Below, piece after piece: positions 45,601 to 58,029 of a stretch of DNA of 64,000 bases (positions are counted from its first letter, which is position 1; every line of letters begins with the position of its first letter). The DNA comes from Mariannaea sp. PMI_226 (lineage: Eukaryota; Ascomycota; Sordariomycetes; Hypocreales; Nectriaceae): contig JANFOG010000007.1 of assembly GCA_024336345.1 (NCBI GenBank), forward strand, positions 248,001 to 312,000. Direction: 5' to 3'. The position numbers and the translations under genes were made by a program. The notes below the pieces were generated by a model that was given only the letters and a program-made list of their open reading frames with translations, was not told the DNA's origin and did not search any database.

Positions 45601-48600
45601 GATGTCGGTGGTTGGGAAAACTAAGCAGCAAACAAAATGCCATGAGACAGTCTGCTGCCACAAGAGACCTGACGACTAGGCAGATCTCGGTGACTAAAGA
45701 GACTGTCTACATAAACTGCATTAGTGGCACACGGACGTGAGACCTTGTAGTCTATCTTTTCCCGTTTTTCTTTTGATAAATTGGAAACGGCTCATCTGCG
45801 CCTTTGCCCACCTCATTAAGACTCCCAAGCAAAGTGTCAGCGGACAGAAATAACATTGTCAAGTAACGCTCGGACTTTGGTAAACTCGATAAACGTTGGG
45901 CGAGGGTTTTCCATCCTATAACACAGTAAGGCAGTCTCTCTTCGGATGCTCTTGGTGATCCGTATCCTGGGCACACTGTTACATATATAATTGTGGGCTG
46001 ACTATCTCGTAGTGCAACAGGCAGAGTAGCTATGTTGATTGTTCGCTTTGTATGAATCTTTCACCAACCTAATTCTCTTTCACCTTTTAAGGGGAAGTGG
46101 GATGTAGCCATCTAACGCTCGGTCCTCGAGGGAGGCTCTCTGAAACAGTCAAGTTGGTATGCCATGTCTGAAGCATGTGGGTGATGAGTAATTCCGCGGC
46201 TGCAACAATGACAGGAACGCCGAGGAACGACTCATCATCTACCATCATCACCAACAAAACTCCACATTGGAACAGGGACAGCCTATCCCTGTGTCGGCTA
46301 GACGCAATCAGTTGACTTGCAGCACATCTCACCAAATAAACCCCTCCCCCATCTGCTCTGTTGGCTCTAGTATTTTGGATTCGTTCAATGAGGATGGCTG
46401 GAGCTAGGTCCGACCCCGCGGCCCTCATTTCCTGACGTCAGAATGTTGGGATGCACTCCCCGTGGCACGCCCGGGGGGTTTGATTGTCGCTGAATGGCAC
46501 ACTCTGAAGCCCACCTCGATCCGGACATTTGGCAGGTTCTGCCTCTGCAACGATGAGCTGCTAAACTACTGCAAGGTTACTCAGACCAAGGAAGAATTAG
46601 GTCTAATCAGTGGCAATCGTACACCAGGACACATGGTCGATGGGGAGACCTGACCGAGGTGGAGCAAAGATAATTAAACCAAAGTTCTTTGTTGTCTCTT
46701 TTGAAGACAGAGCCTCTGAAGGCCCTGATCTTTGATCATAGGAGCTAAGACGATTCTCTCTCCCCCCCCCACCCACTCTGACATTCAGGGCCTGGCAGCT
46801 ATTGGCGGCCAATCAACGATGAAGGCGAACTCCAACGGAATTCTCACTTGGTGTAATCGAATAAGTTGGTAGGGTAGGGGATGGTACCAGACCCGGGTCC
46901 AGTAGAACTGGTCGGCTGTGGGAAGAGGATGGCTTCCACTCCCACCGTTAGATATCCGACGGAGAACAGAGTCTTTGTTAATACACTTGACTGACCACTC
47001 CAAGTTATCGCGGAATATCCCATGTCGAGGGCTGCTATATGCAGGCAAGGTTCCTCCCTGTTTCTTGAATTATTTACTTCTATCGGTAGCCAGCGGATTT
47101 TCACCTGGTACGGGTACCCCGATTCCAACCCCTGGTATTCGGGTGCCCATCCACGGTATCAAGCAAGATCAACCTTTTTTTTCACTCGCATTTCGAGATG
47201 TAAAAACGGAGTTTCATGATACCACGTGATGCTGTTCGAGAGAAGACAGCTACCATATTAAAAAGAGCCAGTAATTTTCCTTACATGAATGAAGGGCGTA
47301 GCATTCATTGGTCTTCTTCTATCGAAGGAACACGTACATAGGGGCTTTAGGACCAGCCGTTTTATAATCAAGCTCAACAACGGTCCCCCATCCCTTCCGC
47401 CAACGTCCTCTAGACTCTGATCAAATAAATTGACTGTATTTGTCGTTCCATTCATTCAATGCTACCGAGGGTCTGAAAGGAAAAATACATGGAAGCCTCC
47501 TTTAGCATTTCGCACTACCTTACCTGTGTGGTCGCCCATTTTGTACACCCCGTGTTTCTAGTGAAAAATCACTTCCTACTCCAGCACCAGGCCAACGGCG
47601 ACAGGTTGCAGCAATCCCGGAACTGAAGCCTCCTCCGTCACCCGTGTTCCCGCAAACCCGCCCTTCCAGTCGGACTAGGATACGTGTACTGTGCCCGTGA
47701 GAGCATCAATGTCTCGCGGAACAAGGTTAGATATACCGTCTTCCGGAGGGTGAGAGGCCACTTGCTCAGTGACCCTACCAGAGGATTAGCGCATGGGCGG
47801 AGCTTGTGCCGAGCTGACGTGGTGAGAGTGGAGGGAGGTATGAGGAGAATACTCTGAGCCATTGACTACCATCTGCAAGCATGTTACACAGTGATACCAT
47901 GTTTACCTCTTGAGCTCTGCCCCCGGGCAAGAACCTTGGTAATTCGTAACCAATGCTTCCTCAGTTGAAACATAATAGTACTCTGCGTGTTCATACTAAG
48001 AAGCAATTACGGCATACCAAACCCCGTCGCCACTGTCCATGTGTAACCATCATATGATGCAGGACTCATCCTCCCCCTCGAGACAAAGTCGGCCCTACCA
48101 CGTACACCACAGCAAACGTCCCCTAAAACGTGAAGTGCCTTAATCTATGCTAATCTTGCCGCATAACATTCATTTCTCACTGGTTCCATCCTTCCATCCC
48201 CTCTTCATCTCACTCTGTAGAAAAGAAAAGCAACTGGGAATCACCGCCTTCTTCCTCGCTCCCTGCACCCCCCAAGTTCCCCTGTATCTTTCCTTCTTCC
48301 CTCCCCCTATTCTTAAGCTTCCTTGCTTTTGATTCGGTCCTGATGGCTAAATCTCCTGTCCCTCCAAAAGGAAAAGCAATCGAGCCACGACAAAAGGACC
48401 CAAGTGGCATGCTGGTGTAAGGAGTCCCGTGAGCCATTTTTTCCCCTACCTTTTCTTTTCCTACTTTTTGATTTCTTTTTCACTTGTAGTCTTGACTCTT
48501 GGCGGTTGTACCAAGAAGTACTTCGTATCATAAACACTAGTGCACAGGTGAAGTGTGTCTGCTCGGATGAGATGGCGCGCTACGACTGGCACCCCGGACC

Positions 48601-49269
48601 TTACTCTCGTGCATACTGAGTCTTGGAAGCAAAGGATGATGACTGTTGAGGTAGTGAGATGGGAAGCAGAGATACGCTGATAGTGGGCTGTTATCCCTTG
48701 CAAACTATGCCTTCGGGTTGCCAACCCGGAGTAAAGGGGGGCTCTTTGTTGGTTCTCTTCCAACAAGAGGCCATCACACGGTATTTTGCACTACTGCAGG
48801 CGGTAAAAAACTTGGATTAGCATTGGCTGTCTGGTCGAATTTCGAAGCAATGCGTTTTACGTAAAGGAGGCTACAAACAAGGGGGTGGTGATGAATCGCG
48901 AAATTACCTTGTGTCTCCGGTTCCATTGGAAAGAACATGGATCGAAGAAACAAGAAATCAACGGGATGAAGGGAGGGCTACCATGTATCCTTTTACCCTG
49001 TCACCAACTGCTACACTGTCTAGAATTCGCCGTGCAAGTATTTTCATCTCAGCGTTTTGGCGTCGTCCCAAAATTTCCGGTTAGCGTCTTCCCTCGCCAC
49101 CAAGAGCATCCACCTGCACAGCGCATGGTTCAGTAAAGGCAGGCATTTCGACACGGGATTGCGAGAGACGAAGAAACAGGACGTCGCCTAGTACAAAGCA
49201 CTCGCAGAGGAGGGTTTGCCTTGAGCCCTACTCCCTGGCACTGATCTTGTGCACCGACCGACTTATTGA

Positions 49270-49350
49270 GCTGTATATGTGTGTGTGTATGCGCGCGTAT
49301 TTGTGCGTGTGTGCGTGTGTGTATGGGTGTATATGTGTGTGTGGGTGTTG
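49270..49350. repeat. Alternating purine-pyrimidine (TG/CG) tract
   Basis: About 75 bases made of tgtgtg, gcgcgcg and gtgtgcgtgtg words, interrupted only by a few A/T bases. Such tracts are simple-sequence microsatellites and may adopt Z-DNA. Confidence 0.8.
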
Positions 49351-52300
49351 TGCCGATAAGTCAGGCTGTGGACGATTTGCGTTTGGTGAACCTCTGTTTA
49401 GGGGTGTTTATCTCTCCACCCATGCTTGACCACACTGTCGGTCTTGGGGGGGGAGGGAAAGGGGATGGGAGCGTAAGTGCACTATCTAGTGAAAGCATGG
49501 AGCTCGGAAAGACCTTCAACCTTACAATGGCTGCAACCAGGCAACAAGGGTTTATCTGTGGGGGGTTTACTGATCAGTGATAAACAATGTCGACCATAAT
49601 ACACTGAAGTTCGAAACTCGAAAGCTCCAACGTCGATAATCACTCGCTACTCTCTTCATCCTTCTTACCCAGTCCTGAACTCGTGAAAGCCGTCGTAGAT
49701 TCTAAGATGTGCGCCGTCTGGGAATTAACGAACAATCTAGTTGATTATTCAAAGCACCTTCGGTGGCCGGATGATGACCGGCAAAGTGACCGGCCAACTC
49801 ACTCACTATTACTATCCTTGAAAAAGCTTGGCGACGGTGTCATGTTGAATATGGATTTCTTGAATTTAGTGAAGCCAACAACAGCAAAGAGGCCAAGACA
49901 TTTGCGGCTGGACCCATTGTAAGATCAGAGGACGTGGGCACCTGCAGGACGACATTTCAAACAAGGAACTGGGAAAGCGGCTGCGAATCAAGACTTCATG
50001 CGTGGCCTCAAGATGAACCCCCTAAACTCCCTTTGGGGTTCGTGCTGTAAAGGGATCATGCTGGTGAGCCAAGTAGTAGCACTGGGTTTATTGGTAAAGG
50101 CTGGAGCAACGGGAGAGGGAGGGAGAGGGGGGAAGATATGGAGTACATGGGTCACCCGGCCAAGACAAGAAGAATGTGTGTGCATGTGGCGAGACCTGGA
50201 TAGGGACCCCGGGGTGACGGCATTGGGAGTAGTCAATCTAGAGGCTAGAGACCTTTGAGATACCTCTATGTTAATGAAGCTCTCATCATGGAGAGTGACA
50301 TCTTGCAGCTTCTTATCCCGGTTTCTAATTATTTCCGGTTGGCATGACGATAAAAGTGTAGGTTGATATCGCGTACCAGCATTGCTGTTAGGACGGTCGG
50401 TCAAGCCAGCTCCTTTCAGCAATATTGCACCCAGCTTCCGGAGAACTAGTTTCAATAGGTGAGGTCTCTTGTCTGTCCCTCCAAAATACATACCTCATCC
50501 AGAACTACGAGATATCGTGACCGCCGGGCTGTCTCCTTGAATATGACATATGATTAGATCATAGAATGGCCGGATTGGGGTCTTTGTCCTTTCTATGATC
50601 GATCAGAATTCAAGGTTCCATTTGGTAAAGTAAGACTATGCTTTGTACATGATTTTGTGGCAACTCAAGGATGCGGAGAACACCACTGATGATTTGACGG
50701 ACTTCTAACGTAGTAGTATGTACCGAATTACCTACCTAGTTGGTTATTGATTACTTCATCATTGTAAGGCTGCTGAATTTGCAAGTTTTGCGGCCCAGCG
50801 GTGGATAGCAATGCCCATCCATTCTCGTGTCGGAAAGCTGATGATGTAGAGACGACGACTTTTTATTTTATTGACCACAAGATTCTAATCTTTGACATGG
50901 GTGTCCTCGAATAGAGGCACCCTAATCAGAAGTACAGCATGCTACATAAGTTGTCAGCGGAGGTGGCTGTGGGTAGTTGAAAATTGAAGCAACCCAGAGG
51001 TATTATGGATGGCATAGTCACCCTCATGTTAGCTTGCAGCACTGGTAGCACAGTGGCCGCAGAGACTGGCAGGGTAGTATTGAAGGCTTCTGTCGTGTTC
51101 AGAGGTCCGCGGACAGGCCTGATCACATTACTACGAGGTGGAGTGGGCATTGCCGGCAACACAAAGTAAGAAAAAGACGGAGGGGTGAAGAGAAGAAGAA
51201 ATAGTGAAAAGAAAGTTCAAAATGCGCCTGATGAAGGGAACGGCGCATAGAGGGAAAATTTTAAAAGATACAAGAGAAGTGAACGACGATTCAAAGTTGC
51301 AGTTGATGCGAGAGATACTTGAGAGCCTGCCTGGAACGAGCACTATCGCGATGTGTGCACAGCGTGGCGAGAGGCGTGTGTCTATGACCTGGTTGGACTA
51401 AGTGGGACCTTCCGGCGTGTAAGATTTGGTGTACCTATTTCTCATTGGAGAAAATGTGCCTTAAGTTCTCCACAGTGTCGGCAGTAGCAAGAGGAGGAAG
51501 GAGGAGGGTGCGCTGCAAAGTACTGTAAAAGTACCTCCCGTCTCTCGAAGCGCAGGGTCCAAAGTCCACGGCAGAGTCCAGAGGAGTGCAGCCTGCATAA
51601 TGTTTTCCATACGGACTCAGGAGTACTCCATAGGTACTCTGTCATGCTATAGGAGTTGCGAACATCGAAGAGTCCAGAGAGCTATGGTGGGGTCGTCGGC
51701 CCCCACACCCAATTCGAAACTTTCTGTGGATACATAGTATCTGTGCACACTGGTCAGGAAGTAACTGAGTACGTACTAGGGCCCTTGGATGATTTTCCAT
51801 GGGATCCAGTGGTCGGGACGTTCCCGATCAAAATGTGTGGAGGAGAGAGCTAACCATCGGGCACCTAGCCTTGTACCTTTTCTTTTATCATTTTATTTTT
51901 TTGTTAATTTTCAAATGGGTGTCAGCGTCAAGAGCTCGCCAATCCGCCCCCAACTAACCCCTCCTGGCAACCAGACCCAGGGCGATCAGTACAGTACTGT
52001 GGGAGGGAGCACTTCGGAGGCATCCCAACGAGCCACATTCTCGTCTCTTTCCATGCGACATCGCGTTTGGTTACACGGGAATTTCAAATTCCTTCATCAC
52101 GTGTATTTTGCGTGACTTCCCATCCTTCTTCCTGCACCCTTCCCCAGCTTGGGGCTGAAATAACACAGGCTGAAATAACCCAATAAGAAACAAGAGCAAA
52201 CACGAGTACTACATATATTCCACTTTTCGAGTTCGGCTTTAATCTGAAATTGACCGACTTGAATTTCAATCTGTATGTTTCTCATAGGCGCTGGACACTG

Positions 52301-52487
52301 TGTGAATTACTACTGAGAGGTGTGTGTGTGGGAATAACTTGCCAAGGGTCCTAGTAAGGTGCTGTAGGGGCTCTGCGGCTGACTCCAGCCTCTTTCCCCT
52401 CAGCTTATGAATGTGGCGAGCCAGGCGGAGGCTACACCAGCAGTAGCTTATATCAAAAGATATCGATGCCCCTCGTTTTCCAGTCAC

Positions 52488-52511
52488 CATCCCCCCCCCC
52501 CCCCCCCCCCG
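52488..52511. repeat. Poly-C homopolymer run
   Basis: A run of about 24 consecutive C. The exact length may be affected by sequencing. Confidence 0.85.
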
Positions 52512-53395
52512 GCTTTCTGTTGGGAAATTTTGAGCCTATGAACTCCTGGTTCTCAAGAGGTCATCGGAATGGCTCTCCCTTCCTTCTCTCCCGGCCGTTA
52601 CCCCATACCGAAGCTCTGTGTAACTACCAGTTTCGTTTCGTGGAATATCCCAGCAACCAGAAGTTGGATGCATGCTTCGGAATTAATGTCTGTCCAGTGA
52701 TTGGCAGTGGCGGAACCTTGATGGTAACCCGGCATCAATCAAACCATGGCCGAGCCCCATGCCGTGTGAGTCGTTGGTTGGCCGGGCTATGCCTTCGAGT
52801 GCATGGAGTGGCGCACCTCATTTACCCAATACTGTTCACCGGTCAAAGCTCCGAGAAGCCAACTGTCTTGAAGCCGTTTAGCTTTGTGTTACGCTGTGTG
52901 GCGGCAGAAGACAAGCTCTCAAACTCAAGGTCTTGGGATGTGGATCTCTCTTACTCCTTTCGACCTTACCTTCGCCTTCAGGCATTGTACTATGTAAGAG
53001 ACAGAGGACTGGGTTTCCCCTGATAAGAGTTTCTAGAACTACACTGGGTTTGTGATTCGAGAAAAAAACAGAACCCTTCCAAGGAAAAGAATATTCTCTC
53101 TACGTTGCTAGCCGACTTCTTCACTTTGGCATTTGTAAAAATTACAGCAGACTTGACGGCCTGCATATCAGTGATACATTACTCATATGCTCATAAAGTT
53201 GCTTTTTTCTTCCTTGCCTACCCATACCATGTTCATTGTGTAGCAAGTACAGCACTATACGTTACATCGCGTTTTCCCCCTTCGCCCTCCCATCAGGTAG
53301 CAGATACCTGTTCACGGTTGCGCCACAAAATCACCAAAGTGCAGCCCTCGTCGCTGCGAGCTACCAACCGCCGAGACCCCTAACTCTTATCGCAT

Positions 53396-54457
53396 TCACG
53401 TCCTCTTAGCCGCCATGCCTACCCTGTTGTGAACGAAACTGGAGGCTTGGCTGTTGATGTAGTCTTGAATCATGGAGCAATCGCATTGGCTGTGACTCAA
53501 CAAATTTGATTTGAGCTCAGTGACGTGGGATCTCAGAGCAGAGGCTTCTGACTTGAGCTTCACATGCTCTTCCCTCAGCTGTTCCTCTTCCGCTTGTAAA
53601 TTTCTGATGTCTTGTTTCTTCTTAACTCGAAACTTGTTGGATGCGACTCGATTTCGCCGTTGAAACCGTTTGTTGCGATCCACATAGTCGTTTTCCTCAT
53701 GTTGAAACTGGCGGTAGTCTTCAGTCTCGCGTGGAAGGGCAGGTTCCATGACACGTAGGTTCTCGAATTCCTCGCTATGGTTGTTCTGCCCCGTTGGGTT
53801 CTTTGATTTTCGTCGAGGTCGCTTCTTATTTTTGTGTTTGCCGCTGGTACTATGCCCTGGACTGGCAGCCTGGTCGGAGCTACTCTCGCTCTGGGCCTGC
53901 TTACCTTTTTTGTTGGAGCTCTGGATGTCGGTCTCTCTGTTTTGTGGAAGCTCTGGCGGGCCTAATGGGCTGGTGAGTTCGTTGGCGAAGCCTTCTTCAT
54001 AATCTGGAACAGCAGAGCCCACGTATGCTGTGCCCACATTCTCCCAGTTCGGGTATGACATTGTATTACTGTCAGAGGCATTCATATAATTGCTCAGGTA
54101 TTCTGGAGGCGTGGAGAATCCGGTTGAGTATCCGGCCTGGTATTTAAACGGGTACTCGCAGAGAACATGGTTGTTTGAAGGGTGTCCGCCCATAGCGGCC
54201 ATTCCATTACTCCCAGTGTAGTAGGTATCACCGAATGCTGAGCAGTCGAGGGGCCACCAATGCTCGAAAGTCGGACTCAAAGCCATACCTAAATCGATGG
54301 AAGCTTGCCTGTCATTGAAGGGGTTTTCTTTATTTATGACATCTTCTTGCATGACTGTCGGGCTCGGAGTAGGGTACGGGTCGTAAGTTGACGTGATAAC
54401 CTTGTGTTTCTCGTGTTCGGGATAGGACGAGATATGATTATGGCGTATCAAGGACAT
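53396..54457 (-). CDS. ATF1-like bZIP transcription factor
   Basis: A 353-residue single-exon product. The C-terminal bZIP domain begins near residue 261. The basic region RNKRFQRRNRVASNKFRVKK has the invariant Asn and Arg at the N-x7-R spacing. The zipper has Leu at 287, 294, 301, 308 and 315, an unbroken five-heptad pattern. It ends SHSQCDCSMIQDYI, like the HSDCNC tail after the zipper of fungal ATF1/ATF-CREB proteins. The N-terminal 200 residues are Pro/Ser/Asn/Tyr-rich and probably an activation region; residues ~170-225 are Lys/Ser-rich with KHKNKKRPRRKSK, a nuclear-localisation signal. ATF1-type factors act downstream of the stress MAP kinase. The basic-region sequence departs from the usual RNRIAATKCRQKK, so this may be a lineage-specific paralogue rather than the core ATF1. 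Confidence 0.88.
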   Translation of the reverse strand: MSLIRHNHISSYPEHEKHKVITSTYDPYPTPSPTVMQEDVINKENPFNDRQASIDLGMALSPTFEHWWPLDCSAFGDTYYTGSNGMAAMGGHPSNNHVLCEYPFKYQAGYSTGFSTPPEYLSNYMNASDSNTMSYPNWENVGTAYVGSAVPDYEEGFANELTSPLGPPELPQNRETDIQSSNKKGKQAQSESSSDQAASPGHSTSGKHKNKKRPRRKSKNPTGQNNHSEEFENLRVMEPALPRETEDYRQFQHEENDYVDRNKRFQRRNRVASNKFRVKKKQDIRNLQAEEEQLREEHVKLKSEASALRSHVTELKSNLLSHSQCDCSMIQDYINSQASSFVHNRVGMAAKRT

Positions 54458-56699
54458 TTGATAAGAGGTTGGAAGCTTCTTGTTGCTGTTCTGAGAACTT
54501 TGGATGGGGACTCGTCAACAACGTCGATGTACAGGTCCCTAATACTAAGTTGAGGATGGATAGATGGGTTGACTGAACTTCGAGAACAAGATGTTGATGA
54601 ACATCAGAATATGATTGAGATGTAAATCAAGGGGCGAATGCCATATAAGTACCTAGGTGATAGGGAAAAAGCAACGAGTAATAGCGGGACATCTAACAGG
54701 TTTCAAGATAGCTGGGATGGAGAGACAGGCAGTTGACGAGATATCCTACCTCACGGGGAGGCAAGGTGCGATGGCTAACGGCCGGTAGGCGGGCCCGAAC
54801 TGATGGAAGGTCTGCAGGTTACGGGCAGCAGGAAGACGAATAAGCATGGGCGATACTTGGTCTCATACCACCCAGGAATGGGAAGCCTCGTTGTGGCAAC
54901 GTCAACGACCTGGGCTGGTGGTAGGAATCGCTGCAACGATTGCAGCCCAGGTTGTGAAAGGCGAGGGGGTACCGGAGAGAGAGAAAGGGCCGAGATACAG
55001 TTCAGTCGGCGTGGTGTATATGTAGTGATAGTGCGTTCAGGGCTAAAAGGGTGGCCCAGTGGGAACAGGATGTACGGCATGTACAGGACGGTTGTGCGTC
55101 GTCAGCCATAGTGCAAGTACTCGATGGTCGAGGATGTTGTGACGGCCAAGCAGGGTGCTGTTGCATTCGCGCGTTTACGGTACCTATGTGAGTGCGAGAG
55201 GGTGAGTTTTGAGAGGAGAGTGTATGCAGTTGAGAAGTGGGTGTGTGCGTGTGTGTGTGCTATGCGTGGCAGAGCCTATAAGGGACATAGGAGTTGAAGG
55301 CGGGACAAGGTCTCACACAATGCACAAAACACGCTTGCCGTTCCTAATGGAGCCTAGAAGAGTAGACCATTTCAAGCAGGCCACAGTACATAAATGCGAC
55401 ATAGCATACGTGGGGGGTTGTATTTGTGATTGCCTTTGTATTTGCACCCCCCCTCCAACTGAAAGGTTGAGAGAGACGCTATCTCTTTGGTCTTGGGGGA
55501 CTGAGGGAGCACTAAACGGATCCAAGACACACTAAGTGGCAAAAGAGCTGGAGAAAACCATAGGTCTTCTTACCGTGCCTGTTAATTTGGGGGGGTGGTT
55601 AAAAAGCAATAGCCACGCGCGGGCTGGCTAGATGGATGTATCGTGAAGTTAGTACTTATGAATATATCACCTGTCCAAGGTGCAAAGACACAAGTTTCGA
55701 GCGGAAAGAAATAAAGGAATGAAAAAAAAAAAAGTCAAGAGTCCAAATGTAACCAATTCCCTTACTGTGTACCGAAGGATGCTTAACAGAGAGCAAGAGA
55801 CCGAGCAGAAGCGAAAAGATGAGCGGGAAATGGAATGGCGCGCACTGCGCTGTGACCTAGCCCCGAAGGATTGGCACCTCTCAGTGGCCGTTTGACGAGA
55901 AAGGGCTCATGGGCTCATGGGCTCATGAGTTGGGTGATAGATTTGAGTGATGCCAAGTGCAATTTCAAATTTGGTACATGTCAACATGGGAGGCACACAA
56001 ACGGCACCTGGAATCCGCCATCCCCTTCCCCCACCCCAATCCGCTCAACCCAAGCAGTACGGCTGGAAACAAGACGCGCACTGGGCAGAGCTGGAAGGAA
56101 CATTATGAAAGCCTCAGGCCCATTTCTTTTCACCAGTAGATATTTGGCGCCCAAGGGAGCTTGTCCTAGAAGAGTCAGCAAGCATGACGGGTGCGAAACT
56201 TCTTCTATGCTTTTGGCCACCTGAGACGGCGTCTTGTGACTGGCTGATATCGCGCGGAGAAAACCCCGGAGGGTCTCCTGGATTTTTATTGATTGAATGT
56301 GCGAGCTTGTTAGTGTCCATGAAGCTATATTCATTCCTACCATTTCCTTTCCATCTCTACAATCTCTCGACGACGTATGCCTTTTATCAAGGATTACCCA
56401 GCCCAGCTTAGGTTTGGGCCGAGACTGATATAGCATGGACGCAGAATGCGTTTTCTCGTTTCTAAGGCAATCCTAAGGAACGACAATAAACAATGTGATT
56501 CACGAAACCCATCGCTGCGCTCCAAGGGCGCCTTCGGGCTCTGGTTTACATCATGACTACGCGAACGGAGAACAAACGTCTTTGAGGATCTCCAACTTCT
56601 GCATCGCAGTGTAAGCACCTCCTTGCTTTATTCGAACACCATAATCAAAGACCTTTCTTTACCTCCTCCTCCTTCTCCTCTTCCTTTGCCTCCTGGTGC
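54458..56699. other. Intergenic region, divergent promoters
   Basis: 2.2 kb upstream of both the bZIP gene and the conserved hypothetical gene. It contains a GTGTGTGCG tract at about 55238-55260, an acctaggtga word at about 54651, and a tandem gggctcat triplication at about 55903-55926. Open frames inside are low-complexity. A long region upstream of a stress-type regulator is common, so regulatory content is plausible, but no specific site is claimed. Confidence 0.55.
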
Positions 56700-57637
56700 A
56701 TGATGGATTCATTCGCACTCTCCTCGACTATGCAGAGCGCAACCCCCGTTATTGACAGCAAGCCTCGTCGTCCCAAGAGAGAAAGATCAAACGATCCGAT
56801 ATTGATCAGTAGCCGAAGCCAATCCCCAACGCCTCGATCGACCAAAGAGTCTCGCGATCGTGTCTTCACTGCCTTGGAACACGGCGACCCTTTCTTCCGC
56901 CCTCCACGAGCCATCACGAGCGCCGACTGTCTAGACGAAATCGAACTGAAGAGATGTTTTGAAATTCTGCATGCCTGCGCCATCGCCACCGATCCCACAG
57001 CGACCCTTACATCGACGAGAGAAACAATGGAGAGGTTCTTGGATGCTGTCTTCAAGGGCTGGCCTGATGATACCCCTGAAGAACTCCCCAAGCCGGCCAT
57101 GGACTTTGTTCTTCGTGAATACATCCGCGCCGGCAATATATGCAGTACGTATTACGCGCCTCTGGCATACGAACCCATTCGGGAGGTTCATCGGTCGCTG
57201 ATGACTTTCTCTTGTCTTGTTTGCTAGAACAACCGAACAGCCATAGTGGTGCGAAGGCATGCGCCGATGCATTGAGCTGCAAGGTCGATGTCTATGTTAT
57301 CGCTACGTATCGGAGCAAGCCTGCCAACCTCGAGATCGGATTCTGCCTCAATGAGCCTTCTAGCGATGGCTGCGAATTCTTCTGCCCCATGGAAAGGGAT
57401 GACGTGCGATGGGATGGCGTAGATTGGCTAGCCCTCTTGAAAGACGAGATTAAGCGCGCATGCGTGGCGAAGATTCACAAATACAACAAGCACATGGCCG
57501 TCTGGCATGCCAGGAAGCTGGTACAGGGATGGGCAAATGGCAGCATCGACATGGGAGAGGACAAAGCTGTTCTAGTCTTCGTCAACCGAGAAGCTGTTGA
57601 CGCCACCTTTGCCGCCTTGAGCAATGGGGGGACTTGA
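56700..57637 (+). CDS. Conserved hypothetical fungal protein
   Basis: Two exons (56700-57144 and 57228-57637) joined by an 83-nt intron with GTACGT donor, gctgatgac branch and CTAG acceptor predict 284 residues. I do not recognise a family. The N-terminal ~50 residues are basic and Ser/Thr/Pro-rich (KPRRPKRERS; RSQSPTPRS) and probably disordered. The rest is helical with regular hydrophobic spacing (ELKRCFEILHACAIATD; AMDFVLREYIRAGNIC; DWLALLKDEIKRACVAKIHKYNK) and one conserved-looking Cys-containing segment (CEFFCPMERDD). There is no signal peptide or membrane segment. The frame continues smoothly across the intron and the codon pattern is regular, so a real gene is likely. It ends tail-to-tail with the CobW-type gene. 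Confidence 0.75.
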
Positions 57638-58029
57638 GGTGGATGTGGCGATAGATAAGGGGCAGACTAGTTAGCAAGGCCTCGATGCATAAACGATGAT
57701 GGGATTCACATTAATGGTCATGGGACATGGGGACACGGAATAGAGAGAACAAGGAAAGTGGGAGTTTCACTGGTACCGGAACATGCCGAGGCGAAAGTTC
57801 GCCCTGTGCGAATGACGGATGAAGATGAAGTTGTCGAGTTTTGGTTGGGTGGGTTGCATGTGAACTAGGCGAACAGTGTCATATTGATACATATTGATAC
57901 TGGTAACCTTTGGTTGCAAGCAATCGTTTCCAATCGATCTGATTATCTCTTTATCGAAGCAAGACGAGAAAAAAATCATCACGATACATCTTCGAAGTAC
58001 TGCTTGATGGACCGGACATGCGCAGGCTT
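57638..58029. other. Short intergenic region, convergent 3' ends
   Basis: 3' flanks only; a short direct repeat catattgata occurs twice at about 57880-57900. Nothing else seen. Confidence 0.6.

Larger units (their letters stand above)
42687..53395. other. 10.7-kb stretch with no supportable gene
   Basis: Both strands were read. There are many open frames of 60-190 codons, but none shows a recognisable domain, signal peptide with plausible body, or splice-linked extension. Contents: A run at about 43409-43424, T run at about 43888-43903, several ACCTACCT words, a GT/CA-rich block (49276-49345), G and C runs, and a ~24-base C run at about 52488-52510. No tRNA B-box or other RNA gene is recognised. 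Base composition is not strikingly AT-rich, so it is not an obvious RIP-degraded transposon block. It could hold long non-coding RNAs or the regulatory DNA of the bZIP gene to its right, although that gene transcribes towards it. Confidence 0.5.

Noticed and set aside
45238..45624. 128-codon plus-strand open frame
   Set aside because: Hydrophobic and Ser-rich in patches but no signal-peptide logic, no conserved motif.
49988..50491. 167-codon minus-strand open frame in the gene-poor region
   Set aside because: Low similarity to any family, mixed composition, no splice-linked extension.
52466..53023. 185-codon plus-strand open frame
   Set aside because: It begins in the poly-C run, has no domain resemblance and no plausible start context; judged chance.
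42687..53395. tRNA genes in the long gene-free stretch
   Set aside because: No A-box/B-box pair with foldable cloverleaf was found by eye; a tRNAscan run would be decisive.
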